A DNA stretch of 40,924 bases. Origin: Symbiodinium natans. Lineage: Eukaryota; Sar; Dinophyceae; Suessiales; Symbiodiniaceae. Shown in pieces: positions 40,831 through 40,924 of this stretch. The position numbers were made by a program, and so were the translations under genes. The notes beneath the pieces are model-generated. The model did no database searches, was not told where the DNA came from, and was given only the letters and a program-made list of their open reading frames with translations. The stretch spans positions 1 to 40,924 of the forward strand of contig CAJNDS010001023.1 of NCBI GenBank assembly GCA_905221605.1. Direction: 5' to 3'. Position 1 is the stretch's first letter; every line of letters starts with the position of its first letter.

Positions 40831-40924
40831 GGGCGGGGGGGAGGGGCGGGGGGGGGGGCGGGCGGGGGAGGGGCGCACGGCAGGGGGCCGGGGGCAAGGG
40901 GGCAGGGGAGCGGGGGGGGGGGGG
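40831..40924. repeat. Poly-G-rich end of window
   Basis: G-runs of 4-13 separated by single bases. Probably the place where the assembly stops. Confidence 0.85.

Noticed and set aside
40283-40897. 204-codon minus frame rich in Phe, Cys and Leu that looks like a multi-pass membrane protein
   Set aside because: It is the T-rich complement of the acaagaaaaa minisatellite plus poly-C; no natural loops or charges.

Overview
This is a gene-poor, repeat-saturated eukaryotic nuclear window. The best overall fit is a dinoflagellate, at roughly 60% confidence. Supporting points are: (i) a DIRS-type tyrosine-recombinase retroelement relict at the left end; (ii) Arabidopsis-type TTTAGGG/CCCTAAA telomere words scattered in both orientations over nearly the whole window; (iii) short candidate exons with GT-AG or GC-AG borders; (iv) at least one inverted-repeat element whose two ends coincide with candidate splice sites (introner-like); (v) very long microsatellites. 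Other lineages with TTTAGGG telomeres (chromerids, some algae) are not excluded. I see no rRNA, convincing tRNA, CRISPR array or bacterial-type operon.

Layout, left to right. 1-1720 is a decayed DIRS-like element: a tyrosine recombinase followed by an RNase H-like tail. 1791-3470 holds three direct copies of a roughly 0.5-0.67 kb repeat, two of them with CT microsatellite insertions. 3853-4619 is bounded by an inverted repeat of about 80 bp. 4.7-15.7 kb is degenerate telomere-like DNA with minisatellites and a string of short candidate exons. The best of these is a small gene model at 13409-14212 whose introns are built of telomere words, and a two-exon piece at 15442-15665 split by the introner-like element. 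16.6-19.5 kb has a CCCTCAA array and an AT-rich island of palindrome-ended units. 19.59-20.15 kb is an array of about eight hairpins that leaves four reading frames open. 21.24-25.54 kb is a 1.4-1.5 kb block in three direct copies with candidate minus-strand exons, followed by a phase-consistent four-exon model at 25647-26470. 27.3-28.0 kb has two small tandem repeats. 29.4-30.37 kb is a compound trinucleotide array of almost 1 kb ending at a splice-acceptor-like site. 31-38 kb is dominated by CCCTAAA arrays, with a second introner-like element at 31934-32057. 38.2-40.0 kb has short candidate coding segments and small palindromic elements, and the window ends in an A-rich minisatellite and a poly-G tract.

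Limits. Apart from the retroelement, no protein family could be recognised. The exon calls rest on splice-site consensus, phase agreement and protein-like, GC3-rich reading frames, judged by eye. In GC-rich noise, reading frames of 20-40 codons after an AG are common, so most are low confidence. Because genes appear to be cut into short exons, long uninterrupted frames here are mostly repeat artefacts rather than genes.
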